A stretch of 64,000 bases of DNA from an uncultured Oscillospiraceae bacterium (GCA_944385415.1 CALWXC010000002.1:159896-223895); one strand, 5' to 3'; counted from the stretch's first letter, positions 25,368 to 34,970 are shown. The notes: generated by a model not told the origin, from the sequence alone. Made by a program: numbers and translations.

Positions 25368-26390
25368 ATGAGTGAAAAAGAAATTCTGCTGGACGTACGC
25401 GACCTGTGCACCGTATTCCAGGTGGGAAAGCGCAAAACGGTTACGGCCGTCAACGGCATCAGCTTTCAGGTGGGCGCCGGCGAGATTTTGGGCCTGGTCG
25501 GTGAATCCGGCTGCGGCAAATCTGTCACCAGCCTTTCCGTCATGCAGCTGCTGAAAAACACCAGCGGCCGGGTGGTGAGCGGCCAGATCCTGCTCAAGGG
25601 CAAGGACCTGCTGCACTGCACCGAAAAGGAAATGCGTGCCGTGCGCGGCAAGGAAATCTCGATGATTTTCCAGGAGCCCATGAGTTCTCTGAACCCCTCC
25701 ATGCGCATTGAGGCCCAGATGGTGGAGGCCATTCGTCTCCATACGGATATGGACAAGAAGGCAGCCCGGGACCATGCGCTGACCATGATGCGCAAGGTGG
25801 GCATTGCCAATCCGGAGACCACCATCCGCAGCTATCCCCACCAGCTTTCCGGCGGTATGAGCCAGCGTGTCATGATCGCCATGGCCATGAGCTGCGACCC
25901 CACGGTACTCATTGCCGACGAGCCCACCACGGCGCTGGACGTGACCATTCAGGCCCAGATTTTGCAGCTGATGCGGCAGATTCGGGACAACAACAATACG
26001 GGCATTCTGCTCATCACCCATGACCTGGGCGTGGTGGCGGAAATGTGCAGCCGCGTCATCGTCATGTATGCCGGCCGCATTGTGGAGGAAGCGCCGGTGC
26101 AGGAGCTGTTTGCTGCGCCCAAGCACCCCTATACCCAGGGCCTTATCGCCTCGGTGCCCAAGCTGGGCTCCGGCGTCACCAGCCTGCCTTCCATTCCCGG
26201 CAGCGTGCCGGACCTGTCCATGATGCCTGCGGGCTGTAAGTTCGCGCCCCGCTGCTCCAAGGCCTGTGACCGCTGCCATCAGACGGAACCGCCGCTCTAT
26301 AGGCTGAAAGACGGCCGTCAGAGCCGCTGCTGGCTGGCGGAATCCGAAGCCGTGCAGCCTGCTGAGGAAAAGGAGGAACAGATCGGATGA
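25368..26390 (+). CDS. ABC transporter ATP-binding protein (DppD/OppD family)
   Basis: 340 residues. Walker A '[10 protein letters not shown]', Q loop '[12 protein letters not shown]', signature 'LSGGMSQR', Walker B '[12 protein letters not shown]', H loop 'LLITHDLG', and the OppD C-terminal extension with four cysteines ('[14 protein letters not shown]'), which in some family members bind an iron-sulfur cluster. Overlaps the next ATPase by 4 bases (ATGA), so the two are made in equal amounts and pair as a heterodimer. Confidence 0.95.
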   Translation: MSEKEILLDVRDLCTVFQVGKRKTVTAVNGISFQVGAGEILGLVGESGCGKSVTSLSVMQLLKNTSGRVVSGQILLKGKDLLHCTEKEMRAVRGKEISMIFQEPMSSLNPSMRIEAQMVEAIRLHTDMDKKAARDHALTMMRKVGIANPETTIRSYPHQLSGGMSQRVMIAMAMSCDPTVLIADEPTTALDVTIQAQILQLMRQIRDNNNTGILLITHDLGVVAEMCSRVIVMYAGRIVEEAPVQELFAAPKHPYTQGLIASVPKLGSGVTSLPSIPGSVPDLSMMPAGCKFAPRCSKACDRCHQTEPPLYRLKDGRQSRCWLAESEAVQPAEEKEEQIG

Positions 26391-27352
26391 CCCCGTTGCT
26401 TTCAGTCAAAAATGTCACCAAGACATTTCCGGCCGGTCGCGGCAAGAACGGTAAAAAGGCCCGCGTCCATGCCGTCAACAATATTTCCTTTGACATCTAT
26501 CCTGGCGAGACCTTTTCCGTGGTGGGTGAGTCCGGCTGCGGCAAGTCCACCACCGGCCGTCTGGTAGACCATCTGCTGGTGCCGGATTCCGGCGAGATCT
26601 GGTTTGACGGCTGCGATATCTCTAAGCTGTCTGACAAGGAAATGCGCCCCATCCGCAAAGACATTCAGATGATCTTCCAGGACCCCAACGGCTCCCTGAA
26701 CCCCCGCATGCGCGTGGAGGATCTGGTGGCGGAGCCGCTGCTGATCCATACGGATATGAGCCCGGCGGAACGCATGAAGGTGGCCCATGAGCTGCTGCAA
26801 GTGGTCGGCCTGGGCGCCAAGCACGCCCACCGGTTCCCCCACGAGTTTTCCGGCGGACAGCGGCAGCGCATCGGCATTGCCCGGGCGCTGACGGTGCGGC
26901 CCAAGCTGATCATTGCCGACGAGCCGGTTTCCTCTCTGGACGTGTCCATCCAGGCCCAGGTGCTGAATCTGATGCAGCAGCTTCAGCGGGACTACGAACT
27001 GACCTATATGTTCATCTCCCACGACCTGAGCGTGGTGGAGATGATCTCCGACCGAATCGCCGTCATGTACCTGGGCTCCATTGTGGAGCTGGCGGATAAG
27101 AAGGAGCTCTATGCCCATCCCCGTCATCCCTATACAAAGGCGCTGCTGTCGGCGGTTCCCATTCCCGACCCCACGGTACAGAAGGACCATGCGCTGCTGG
27201 AGGGCGATATTCCCAGTACCATCGACCTGCCGGTAGGCTGCCCCTTCCAGACCCGCTGCCCCCGGTGCCAGGCCGATTGCAAACTGAAACCCATTGAGCC
27301 GGTAGATGTGGGCGGCGGCCATATGGTGGCCTGCCTGCATATGGAGGAGTAA
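26387..27352 (+). CDS. ABC transporter ATP-binding protein (DppF/OppF family)
   Basis: 321 residues. Walker A '[10 protein letters not shown]', Q loop '[13 protein letters not shown]', signature 'FSGGQRQR', Walker B '[12 protein letters not shown]', H loop 'MFISHDLS'. The C-terminal segment again has a cysteine cluster ('[14 protein letters not shown]'). Last gene of the transporter; the fucosidase gene starts 4 bases after its stop and takes its ribosome-binding site from the end of this gene. Confidence 0.95.
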   Translation: MTPLLSVKNVTKTFPAGRGKNGKKARVHAVNNISFDIYPGETFSVVGESGCGKSTTGRLVDHLLVPDSGEIWFDGCDISKLSDKEMRPIRKDIQMIFQDPNGSLNPRMRVEDLVAEPLLIHTDMSPAERMKVAHELLQVVGLGAKHAHRFPHEFSGGQRQRIGIARALTVRPKLIIADEPVSSLDVSIQAQVLNLMQQLQRDYELTYMFISHDLSVVEMISDRIAVMYLGSIVELADKKELYAHPRHPYTKALLSAVPIPDPTVQKDHALLEGDIPSTIDLPVGCPFQTRCPRCQADCKLKPIEPVDVGGGHMVACLHMEE

Positions 27353-27356
27353 TCAT

Positions 27357-28673
27357 ATGTCGTTTACCTTTGACAGAGAAGCCTATAACCGCCGCATGGC
27401 CTGGTATACCGAAGCACGATTCGGCATGTTCCTCCATTGGGGCGTCTATTCCATTCCCGCCCGTCACGAGTGGGTACGCAGCTATGAGAACATCCCCACC
27501 GAGGCGTATGAGCCGCTGATGAACGAGTTTAACCCCGCCCACTGCGATATGCGCCAGTGGATGGAGGCGGCCCGGGATGCGGGTATGAAATATGTGGTGC
27601 TGACGGCCAAGCACCACGATGGGTTCTGTCTCTTCGACAGCGCCTATACGGACTTTAAATCGACCAACAGCCCGGCAAAGCGGGATTTTGTGCGGGAATT
27701 TCTGGAGGCGGCCCGGGCCTGCGGGCTCCGTGCCGGTCTGTATTTCTCCCTTATCGACTGGCGGCACCCGGATTATCCGCACTACGGCGACCGGTACCAT
27801 CCCATGCGGGACAACCCGGCGGAATCCAACGAAAACCGGAACTTTGACCGCTATCTGGAATACCTGCACAACCAGGTCCGGGAGCTGTGCACCAACTACG
27901 GAAAGCTGGATTTGCTGTGGTTTGACTTCTCCTACGACAATCTCCGCGGAGAGGCCTGGAAGGCCACGGAGCTGATGAAGATGGTGCGCTCTCTCCAGCC
28001 GGACGTCATCATTGACAACCGCCTGGAGGTCAGCGGCGAGGGCTTCGGTTCCCTGGCGGCCTGCAAGCCCACCCCGTATCACGGGGACTTTGTCAGCCCT
28101 GAGCAGATCATCCCGCCCAACGGATTGCAGGACGCCAACGGCGACCCGCTGATTTGGGAAAGCTGCGTGACCATGAATAACCACTGGGGCTACTGCGCCA
28201 CGGACCATTTTTACAAGCCCGCCTCCATGCTCATCAAAAAGCTGGTGGAGTGCGTATCCAAGGGCGGCAATCTGCTGCTGAATGTGGGCCCCGACGCCAC
28301 CGGGCAGTTCCCCAAGGAATCCCTGGCCATTCTCAAGGAGATTGGCGCCTGGATGCACGACAACGCAAAGAGCATTTACGGCTGCGGCATGTCCGGCCTG
28401 GAGAAACCGGATTTCGGACGGTTCACCCGCCGGGGCAATACGCTGTACGCCCATATCTTTGAGAACACCATCGGCCCGCTGCCGCTGTTTGGTGTTCCCA
28501 AGTCGCAGATTGCCTCCATTCGCCGTCTGGCCGACGGCAGCGAGGTCCAGCTGTCCACCAGCTGGGTCCACAGCGACTATCCGGATTTGGCCTTTGCCGA
28601 TCTGGGCGAAAACCCAGTGCTGCCGGACCCCATTGACACGGTCCTGGAGATTCAGCTGCATCCGGAGCAGTGA
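27357..28673 (+). CDS. alpha-L-fucosidase, glycoside hydrolase family 29, cytoplasmic
   Basis: 438 residues of GH29, which releases alpha-linked L-fucose from glycans with retention of configuration. Landmarks: 'RFGMFLHWGVYSIPAR' at the N-terminus, 'YVVLTAKHHDGFCLFDS', 'GLYFSLIDW', and 'LDLLWFDFSYD' with the nucleophile D190. No signal peptide is present, so substrate must be imported. GGAGGAG lies 7 bases before the ATG at 27357. Directly downstream of the ABC transporter and probably cotranscribed. The adjacent peptidase and transporter suggest that fucosylated glycopeptides or oligosaccharides such as mucin or milk glycans are taken up intact. Confidence 0.93.
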   Translation: MSFTFDREAYNRRMAWYTEARFGMFLHWGVYSIPARHEWVRSYENIPTEAYEPLMNEFNPAHCDMRQWMEAARDAGMKYVVLTAKHHDGFCLFDSAYTDFKSTNSPAKRDFVREFLEAARACGLRAGLYFSLIDWRHPDYPHYGDRYHPMRDNPAESNENRNFDRYLEYLHNQVRELCTNYGKLDLLWFDFSYDNLRGEAWKATELMKMVRSLQPDVIIDNRLEVSGEGFGSLAACKPTPYHGDFVSPEQIIPPNGLQDANGDPLIWESCVTMNNHWGYCATDHFYKPASMLIKKLVECVSKGGNLLLNVGPDATGQFPKESLAILKEIGAWMHDNAKSIYGCGMSGLEKPDFGRFTRRGNTLYAHIFENTIGPLPLFGVPKSQIASIRRLADGSEVQLSTSWVHSDYPDLAFADLGENPVLPDPIDTVLEIQLHPEQ

Positions 28674-28705
28674 GCAAATACAGATCACCATACGCAAATA
28701 CAAGG

Positions 28706-28745
28706 GGGTCCGTCCGCCCGGTCTGCGGACCGGGCGGACGGACCC
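28706..28745. terminator. 18-bp perfect stem-loop between fucosidase and aminopeptidase genes
   Basis: Arms 28706-28723 and 28728-28745 pair perfectly around TGCG. Downstream the plus strand reads ATGTTGTTTTTATTTT, a loose T-tract. It probably terminates or attenuates the fucosidase transcript, letting some read-through into the peptidase gene. Confidence 0.7.
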
Positions 28746-28780
28746 ATGTTGTTTTTATTTTCTCTGAACGGAGGTTCATC

Positions 28781-30139
28781 ATGTTGAAATTGTGGAATCA
28801 AGAGGCGGCCGACTGGCGGCTGGCGCTGCGGACGGAGACGGAGGGCGTTGGTTCCAGGCTGTCCGTCGAGGCCGACGGCAAAACGGCCACGCTGTGGGTT
28901 GGTCTGGGCGACGCAAAGACGGTGACGGCGGAAACCGTTCGCCGGGCTGCGGCCAAGGGGATCAAGACCCTCAAGGGCCTGGGCGCCAAAACGGTGGTGC
29001 TGGACCCTGCCGCGGCACAGACGCTGCTGGAGCAGGACGGCGTGGACGCCATGGCCCAGGGCGTGGCGCTGGCCCTCTACCGGCCCCGTTCCTGGAAGAC
29101 GGAGGAGCAGACGGATATGACCCTGTACATGGCGTCCGTTTTGCCGTCGGACGAGTGCAACAGCCTGACCGACGCCATCTGCCTGGCCAGAGACCTGGTC
29201 AACTGCCCGGCCAATCATCTGGTTCCCGCCGACCTGGCCCGGACAATGACGGAGACGGCCCGGACTTATGGTGTGGAGACGGAAATCATTTCCGCCGAGC
29301 AGGCCCGTGCCCTGGGCATGGAGGCGTTTCTGACCGTGGGCGACAGCGCCGGTCACGCTCCGTGCCTGATTGTGCTGCGCTATCGGGGCGGCGCACCGGA
29401 CCAGGCGCCCATTGGTCTGGTGGGCAAGGGCGTCACCTGTGATACCGGCGGCTATTGCCTGAAGCCGGCCAGCTCCATGAAGGGCATCAAGGGCGACATG
29501 GCCGGTGCGGCCGCCGTATTCGGCGCACTGCTGGCTCTGGCCCGGAACAAAGTGCCGGTCAACGCCACGGTGGTGATCCCGTCGGTGGAAAACCGCATCG
29601 CCCCGGACAGCTTTATTCCCGGCGATGTCATCGGTTCCATGTCCGGTAAAACCATCGAGGTGGGCAACACCGACGCCGAGGGACGGCTGATTCTGGCGGA
29701 TGCCATCACCTATGCTCTGCGGAAGGAAGGCGTTGGGCGTGTGCTGGACATTGCGACGCTGACCGGCGCGGTGGTTGGTATGTTCGGTTTCACCACGGCG
29801 GGATTCCTGTGCAATGACGAAGCCTACTGCACCGACTTCATGGAAGCTGCCGCCGTCAGCGGCGAGCAGTATTGGCGGCTCCCGGCCTTTGACGAGTACC
29901 GCAAGATGATCGAAAGCCCCGTGGCCGATGTGTCCAACGTTTCCAATGACGGCTGCGGCACCATCACCGCCGGTCTGTTCCTGGAGGCCTTTACGGAGTC
30001 CCATCCCTGGCTCCATATCGATATTGCCGGTACGGCCTGGGTGGATTCCCCCAAGTGGGAGTACCAGACCAACGGTGCCACCGGTGCGGCGGTGACCACG
30101 CTGTACCATCTGTGCAAGGCCATGGCCAAGGAGGCATAA
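28781..30139 (+). CDS. leucyl aminopeptidase family (M17) protein
   Basis: 452 residues. The C-terminal catalytic domain shows the M17 metal and catalytic residues: K216 and D221 in 'GKGVTCDTGG', D239 in 'MKGIKGDMAGAA', and D298, E300, R302 in the signature 'NTDAEGRL'. The N-terminal ~150 residues form the macro-domain-like part. It releases N-terminal residues from peptides in the cytoplasm as a hexamer. GGAGG precedes the ATG at 28781. Only 3 bases separate it from the next gene, whose ribosome-binding site is inside this one. Confidence 0.93.
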   Translation: MLKLWNQEAADWRLALRTETEGVGSRLSVEADGKTATLWVGLGDAKTVTAETVRRAAAKGIKTLKGLGAKTVVLDPAAAQTLLEQDGVDAMAQGVALALYRPRSWKTEEQTDMTLYMASVLPSDECNSLTDAICLARDLVNCPANHLVPADLARTMTETARTYGVETEIISAEQARALGMEAFLTVGDSAGHAPCLIVLRYRGGAPDQAPIGLVGKGVTCDTGGYCLKPASSMKGIKGDMAGAAAVFGALLALARNKVPVNATVVIPSVENRIAPDSFIPGDVIGSMSGKTIEVGNTDAEGRLILADAITYALRKEGVGRVLDIATLTGAVVGMFGFTTAGFLCNDEAYCTDFMEAAAVSGEQYWRLPAFDEYRKMIESPVADVSNVSNDGCGTITAGLFLEAFTESHPWLHIDIAGTAWVDSPKWEYQTNGATGAAVTTLYHLCKAMAKEA

Positions 30140-30142
30140 ACT

Positions 30143-32590
30143 GTGGAAACCTGGAGCCAACTTTTGTCGACACTGGACGGCGAACAGCGCCGGGCCATGG
30201 AGTTTCTCTACACCCATTTGCCCCAGAGCGACCTGGACACCTATCCGGCTGCGCTGTTTTTACAGTTTGCCGACCATGCCCTGACCATGCGCCGGACGCT
30301 GCCCTGGTGTGCGGAGCTGCCGGAGGAGCTGTTTGACCACTACGTGCTGTTTCCCAGAGTCAACGACGAGGACTTGTCCTTCCACCGGCAGCACTTTTCC
30401 GAGGCCCTGCTGCATCGGGTACACGCCATGGACACCATGGAGGAGCGGATTCTGGAGGTCAACCGCTGGTGTCATGAAAACGCCTCCTATCAAAGTCAGG
30501 ACGACCGGACCGCGTCGCCCTGGACCGTTTACGCCAACGGCAGCGGCCGCTGCGGCGAGGAATCGGCCTTCCTGGTGGCGGCGCTGCGCAGCGTCGGCAT
30601 TGCGGCCCGTCAGGTCTATTCGCCCCGCTGGGCCCATTGCGACGACAACCATGCCTGGGTGGAAGCGCTGTGCAACGGACAGTGGCGGTTCCTGGGCGCC
30701 TGCGAGCCGGAGCCCATTCTGGACCGGGGATGGTTCAACACGGCGGCGTCCCGCGCCATTCTGGTGCATTCGCGGATTTTCGGCGCCGGAGATCATCCGC
30801 TCCACGGTACGCCCATCAGCCGGGTGGACGGAATTTCCTGGTTTAACCAGACGGTCCGCTATGCCAAAACGGCGCCGCTGCACCTCCATGTGACGCGGGA
30901 CGGCTTGCCGGCTGCCGGAGCCAAGCTGGAGTTGCAAGTGCTCAATGAGGCCACCTATTATACCGTCGCCACATTGATTGCCGACAGCCAGGGCTGTGCG
31001 GAAATTTCGCTGGGGCAGGGAGATCTCCATGTGCTGGCTACGCAAAATGGCCTGTGGGCGGAAGCCGACCGGGTAGGGGACCGGGTGGAATTGGAACTGA
31101 CGCCGCCCCAGGAGCAGGAAACTGAGTGGGTCACCATGGATGTGCTGGCGCCCCAGGATGCAGTCCTGCGGGACGTGTCGCTGGATGCAGCGGGGAAGGC
31201 CCGGAGAACAGCGGAGCTCCAGCGGGGCGCCGCGCTGCGGGAAGACCGGATGGCGCAGTTCTATACGACGCGTCCCGAGGATGGCCCGCGGGAAACCCTG
31301 TACCGGACGGCCCGCAGCAATGCGGCAGCGCTGCGGACCTTTTTGGAGAAGGATACCGACCCGCTGCGGCAGGCCATGGTGGAGACGCTGACGGATAAGG
31401 ACTTGCGGGACGTGAATCCGGCGGTATTGGAGGAACATCTGCTCCATGTGGCCGTCAATGACGGCTTGCCTGCAGAGGTGTATCAGGCGTATGTCCTCAG
31501 TCCCCGGATTGAGCTGGAGCCCCTGACCGCCTGGCGCGGCGCACTGGCACAGGCGCTTTGCCCGGAGGAGCGGACGGCCTATCGGAACAATCCGGCATCG
31601 TTGTGGACGGAACTGGAGCGCCGGATCACCACCCGGGACCTGGGCCTGGTCTATACGGGAGAGCGGACGGGTCTGGTGTGGCCGCCCCTGGCCGCCTGGA
31701 CGGCAGGCCGGTGCGATGACCGCAGCCTTCGGATTCTCTATGTGGCCATGCTGCGCAGTCTGGGCGTGGCGGCCCGGCTGGGACAGCTGGACGGTATGCC
31801 GGAGTATTGGCAGAACGGCTGCTTCCATCCGGTCAGACCCAGAGCTGCCGCCACCCTGACGCTGACCCACGCACCGGAGACGGAGCCGCTGTACCGTCAG
31901 AACTGGACGTTGGCCGTCCGGACGGCCAATGGATGGAAAACGCTGTCGTTGACAGACCAGGGATGGCAGCAGGGGCATCGGATTTTGACGGTACCGGCGG
32001 GGTACTACCGGCTGATCACCTCGGTACGTCTGCCCAATGGCAACCAGTTCGCGGCAAAAAAGGAGTTTGCCCTCCGGGCCGGGACCGAACGGACAGAATC
32101 GCTGCTGCTGCGGAGCTTCCGGCTGGAGGACCTGCTGCGGCGGCAGGAAATGCCCGTGCTTCCCGCCGTCACGCTGGACGGTCAATCGGTGCCGGATGTC
32201 AGCCGCATCAATGGCCGTCCCACGCTGTTGTGTTGGATGGAGGAAGGCAACGAGCCCACGGAGCATGTGCTCAATGAACTGATGGCCGGGCAGGAAGCGC
32301 TCCGGCAGCTGGAAGCCAATGTGGTATTCCTGGTCCGGAGCCGGGACAGCCTGCAGCAGCGTACCCTGGCCCAGGTGTTGGGGTGCTGGCCGGAAATTCA
32401 GGTCCTGCTGGATGATTGGGCGTTTGACCTGGAGACGGTGGCGCGTCACCTGGCCTGTGACCCGGAGCGGCCCCCACTGGCTGTGGTCTGCAATGGGGAC
32501 GGCGTCGCGGTCTATGGCATCAGCGGCTATCATGTGGGCTCCGTGGAGCTGATGACACGGATTATTGCACAGCTTTGCGCCAAAGTCTGA
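30143..32590 (+). CDS. transglutaminase-like cysteine-peptidase domain protein with thioredoxin-like C-terminus
   Basis: 815 residues, no signal peptide. Residues about 125-190 are a transglutaminase-like core with C137 ('GSGRCGEESAF') and H170 ('DDNHAWVE'), and 'FLGACEPEP', where E188 may replace the third catalytic residue. Residues about 215-330 are beta-rich and contain Ig-like segments; the middle 300 residues are mixed. The last ~130 ('INGRPTLLCWMEEGNE' to 'MTRIIAQL') resemble a thioredoxin fold without a CxxC motif. Start GTG at 30143 with AAGGAGG upstream in the previous gene. It is cotranscribed with the aminopeptidase, so a role in peptide trimming or amide cleavage is likely, but the reaction is not known. 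Confidence 0.82.
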   Translation: METWSQLLSTLDGEQRRAMEFLYTHLPQSDLDTYPAALFLQFADHALTMRRTLPWCAELPEELFDHYVLFPRVNDEDLSFHRQHFSEALLHRVHAMDTMEERILEVNRWCHENASYQSQDDRTASPWTVYANGSGRCGEESAFLVAALRSVGIAARQVYSPRWAHCDDNHAWVEALCNGQWRFLGACEPEPILDRGWFNTAASRAILVHSRIFGAGDHPLHGTPISRVDGISWFNQTVRYAKTAPLHLHVTRDGLPAAGAKLELQVLNEATYYTVATLIADSQGCAEISLGQGDLHVLATQNGLWAEADRVGDRVELELTPPQEQETEWVTMDVLAPQDAVLRDVSLDAAGKARRTAELQRGAALREDRMAQFYTTRPEDGPRETLYRTARSNAAALRTFLEKDTDPLRQAMVETLTDKDLRDVNPAVLEEHLLHVAVNDGLPAEVYQAYVLSPRIELEPLTAWRGALAQALCPEERTAYRNNPASLWTELERRITTRDLGLVYTGERTGLVWPPLAAWTAGRCDDRSLRILYVAMLRSLGVAARLGQLDGMPEYWQNGCFHPVRPRAAATLTLTHAPETEPLYRQNWTLAVRTANGWKTLSLTDQGWQQGHRILTVPAGYYRLITSVRLPNGNQFAAKKEFALRAGTERTESLLLRSFRLEDLLRRQEMPVLPAVTLDGQSVPDVSRINGRPTLLCWMEEGNEPTEHVLNELMAGQEALRQLEANVVFLVRSRDSLQQRTLAQVLGCWPEIQVLLDDWAFDLETVARHLACDPERPPLAVVCNGDGVAVYGISGYHVGSVELMTRIIAQLCAKV

Positions 32591-32681
32591 CCAAAACAGG
32601 AAAAGAAAGAAAAGACAACCCGCTGGGTTCCAGAACTCGAGATTTGTCATTGAATATCTGAAACAATTTCCATAAAAAGGG

Positions 32682-32716
32682 GAGGGCGTTGCAGAGCCAA
32701 GCTTTGCAACGCCCTC
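32682..32716 (-). terminator. terminator of the ammonium transporter gene
   Basis: 12-bp stem (32682-32693 with 32705-32716). On the minus strand it is followed by CCCTTTTTATGG, a U-tract. It lies between converging genes and may also end the plus-strand transcript. Confidence 0.85.
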
Positions 32717-32744
32717 TGTTTGTGCGGTAGGGGATGATTCAGGA

Positions 32745-34466
32745 TTATTCCACATCCTGAAGTGCGGCGCAGTCTTCTTCGCCTGTACGGACTTTGACAA
32801 CACGTTCCACACCGTAGACAAAAATCTTGCCATCACCGATGTGACCGGTATACAAAACCTGCTTGGCTGTGTCAATGACCTTCTGGACCGGAATTTTACA
32901 GACAACCACTTCCACCTGAGCTTTTGGCAGCAGGGTGGCGTCCAGCTCAATGCCGCGATATTTCTTGCCGGTACCTTTCTGGATGCCCATACCCATGACC
33001 TGTGTGACCGTCATACCGGTAACACCCAGATTGTTAAGGGCGTCTTTCAAGGGTTCCAGCTTATCCAGCTTGGCAATGATCACGATTTTGTGCATGGAAA
33101 AGGCGGGTTCTGCGCTGCCCATGACGGGAACGGCGGCAGCCACCTGAGCCGGAGAAGCATGCTCCAGACGGTCTTCGCCCAGGTCAGTGTTTTCATTGAC
33201 GCTGAGGGCGGCATAGGTGGGGTCGTTGACGACAAAACCGGCATAGGCGCTGGCCAGCCCGTGCTCGTGGATATCGAGACCGTCAATTTCCACATTGGCC
33301 GGAACCCGCAGTCCCACCAACTTGTCGATCACCTTGAATACAATAAACATAACAATCAGGACATAGAGTCCGACGGCCACAAGGCCCAAAGCCTGGACAC
33401 CCAGAATGGAGAATCCACCGCCGTAAAACAGGCCCCGCCCGACGCTGGCAGAGTTGGAAAACAGTCCGACGGCCAGGGTACCCCAGGCGCCATTGAGAAA
33501 ATGGACGGAGACAGCGCCTACCGGGTCATCGATTTTGGCAACCTTATCGAAGAATTCCACACCAAAAACACAGAGCGCGCCGGCTACAATGCCGATGATG
33601 GCGGCGCCTACAGGCGTTACCACGTCACAACCGGCGGTGATGGCTACCAGACCGGCCAAGGCAGCGTTGAAAGTAATGGAAACATCGGGCTTTTTATACC
33701 GGATCCAGCTGATAACCAGGGCTGTTACCGTAGCCAGGGCGGCAGCCAGATTGGTGTTGAAGCAAATAAGGCCGGCGGAAATCATGGTGCTGTCGCCCGT
33801 CATGGAGATGGTGGAACCGCCATTGAAACCGAACCAGCAGAACCAGAGGATGAAGACGCCGAGCGCCATGGAGCTCAGATTGTGGCCCAGAATGGCCCGG
33901 GGCTTTCCATCTTTTCCGTATTTGCCAATGCGGGGTCCCAGCAGGGCGGCACCAAGAACAGCGGTGACGCCGCCCACATAGTGTACCGCGGTGGAACCGG
34001 CAAAATCATGGAAGCCCAGGTTGGAAAGCCAACCGCCGCCCCAAATCCAGTGGCCACTGATGGGGTATACAATGAGACTGATGGCTGCGGAGTAGAGACA
34101 GTATGCGGAAAAGTTGGTGCGTTCTGCCATGGAGCCGGAAACAATGGTGGCAGCTGTGGCGCAAAATACCGTTTGGAATATGGCAAAAACCCACAGGGGC
34201 AGGCCGTTGCCCAAAAAAGAATAGTCGCCCCGAATCAATGGGTCAAAGCCGCCCACCAGGGGACCGGTGCCGAAGAACATCAGGCCAAAGCCTACCAGCC
34301 AAAAACAAGGTGTGCCGATACAGAAGTCCATCATATTTTTCATCAAAATATTGCCCGTATTTTTGGCACGGGTCAAGCCGCTTTCACAAAGGGCGAAACC
34401 GGCCTGCATGAAGAACACCAGAAATGCAGCGATTAAGGTCCAGATGACATCGGATGATTGATACAT
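32745..34466 (-). CDS. amt: ammonium transporter fused to a PII (GlnB-like) domain
   Basis: 573 residues. Residues 1-410 are an Amt/AmtB transporter with eleven membrane helices ('AAFLVFFMQAGFALCESGLTRAKN' at the N-terminus; 'GHWIWGGGWL' and 'DFAGSTAVHYVGG' carry the pore residues). Residues 458-573 form a full PII domain ('MHKIVIIAKLDKLEPLKDAL', 'GKKYRGIEL', 'GDGKIFVYGVERVVKVRTGE'). In E. coli GlnB the uridylylated tyrosine is in 'GAEY'; here the motif reads 'GIEL', so that modification cannot occur. PII domains usually block the pore of a separate Amt; fusion suggests self-regulation by 2-oxoglutarate and ATP/ADP. GAGGAGG precedes the ATG, and a sigma-A promoter lies at 34567-34594. Confidence 0.95.
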   Translation of the reverse strand: MYQSSDVIWTLIAAFLVFFMQAGFALCESGLTRAKNTGNILMKNMMDFCIGTPCFWLVGFGLMFFGTGPLVGGFDPLIRGDYSFLGNGLPLWVFAIFQTVFCATAATIVSGSMAERTNFSAYCLYSAAISLIVYPISGHWIWGGGWLSNLGFHDFAGSTAVHYVGGVTAVLGAALLGPRIGKYGKDGKPRAILGHNLSSMALGVFILWFCWFGFNGGSTISMTGDSTMISAGLICFNTNLAAALATVTALVISWIRYKKPDVSITFNAALAGLVAITAGCDVVTPVGAAIIGIVAGALCVFGVEFFDKVAKIDDPVGAVSVHFLNGAWGTLAVGLFSNSASVGRGLFYGGGFSILGVQALGLVAVGLYVLIVMFIVFKVIDKLVGLRVPANVEIDGLDIHEHGLASAYAGFVVNDPTYAALSVNENTDLGEDRLEHASPAQVAAAVPVMGSAEPAFSMHKIVIIAKLDKLEPLKDALNNLGVTGMTVTQVMGMGIQKGTGKKYRGIELDATLLPKAQVEVVVCKIPVQKVIDTAKQVLYTGHIGDGKIFVYGVERVVKVRTGEEDCAALQDVE

Positions 34467-34566
34467 AGTACGTCCTCCTCATTCTCTCCCAATTTGTTGA
34501 GAGTTTTTGCTTTGTTTCTGAACAGATCAAATTGCAATTCGTTCGGTCCATAGAAGTAATGTCAAA

Positions 34567-34594
34567 ATTATATCGAGAAATAGTTGAAAGTCAA
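34567..34594 (-). promoter_or_regulatory. promoter of the Amt-PII gene
   Basis: Minus strand: -35 TTGACT (34589-34594), 16-bp spacer, perfect -10 TATAAT (34567-34572), about 100 bases before the ATG, leaving room for a leader. Confidence 0.78.
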
Positions 34595-34599
34595 ACGGA

Positions 34600-34927
34600 A
34601 ATCACGATGTTTTAATAACTTTGTAGGAGTGGTCGCACATGACGATTTACTCTAATAAATTTCTGGTGGTTTTACGGAAAAGTGAGCCGGTCTGTTTGTT
34701 AGCCCCAAAAATTCTTTGTCAGTTTCCATGGCAGGGCCTGGGGAAAGCATCCGGGTCCGAAGTGGGGAGACCGCCGCCTGTATGGGTGGCGTTCTTATGG
34801 CGATACCGGTGCGTTTCTAATGGATCTGCACAGCCAGGGCGGCAACCTGGCTGCGGGTAATATGACAGGGACCGGGCCAATACAGCCGGTCCCTGTCAAA
34901 AGCGGTATCAATTTCATGCAAAATATA
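34600..34927. other. region without a recognisable gene
   Basis: About 330 bases between the Amt-PII promoter and the tmRNA terminator. It holds only a short open frame on the plus strand (34639-34860) with no family match I recognise and no good ribosome-binding site. A 12-bp stem-loop at 34864-34897 (arms 34864-34875 and 34886-34897) follows it, without a T-tract. It could be a gene remnant. Confidence 0.5.
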
Positions 34928-34970
34928 AAAAAATCCGAATGTGTTGCCCATGACAACACGTTCGGATTTT
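34928..34970 (-). terminator. terminator of tmRNA
   Basis: Minus strand: a long stem (arms about 34933-34946 and 34954-34968, one mismatch) followed by a run of T, starting 7 bases after the tmRNA 3' CCA. Confidence 0.85.

Noticed and set aside
24426..26279. 617-codon open frame on the minus strand
   Set aside because: Antisense to the DppC and DppD-type genes; amino-acid make-up (His, Gly, Gln rich) is typical of a shadow frame.
30260..32950. 896-codon open frame on the minus strand
   Set aside because: Antisense to the transglutaminase-like gene and low in motifs; a result of high GC content.
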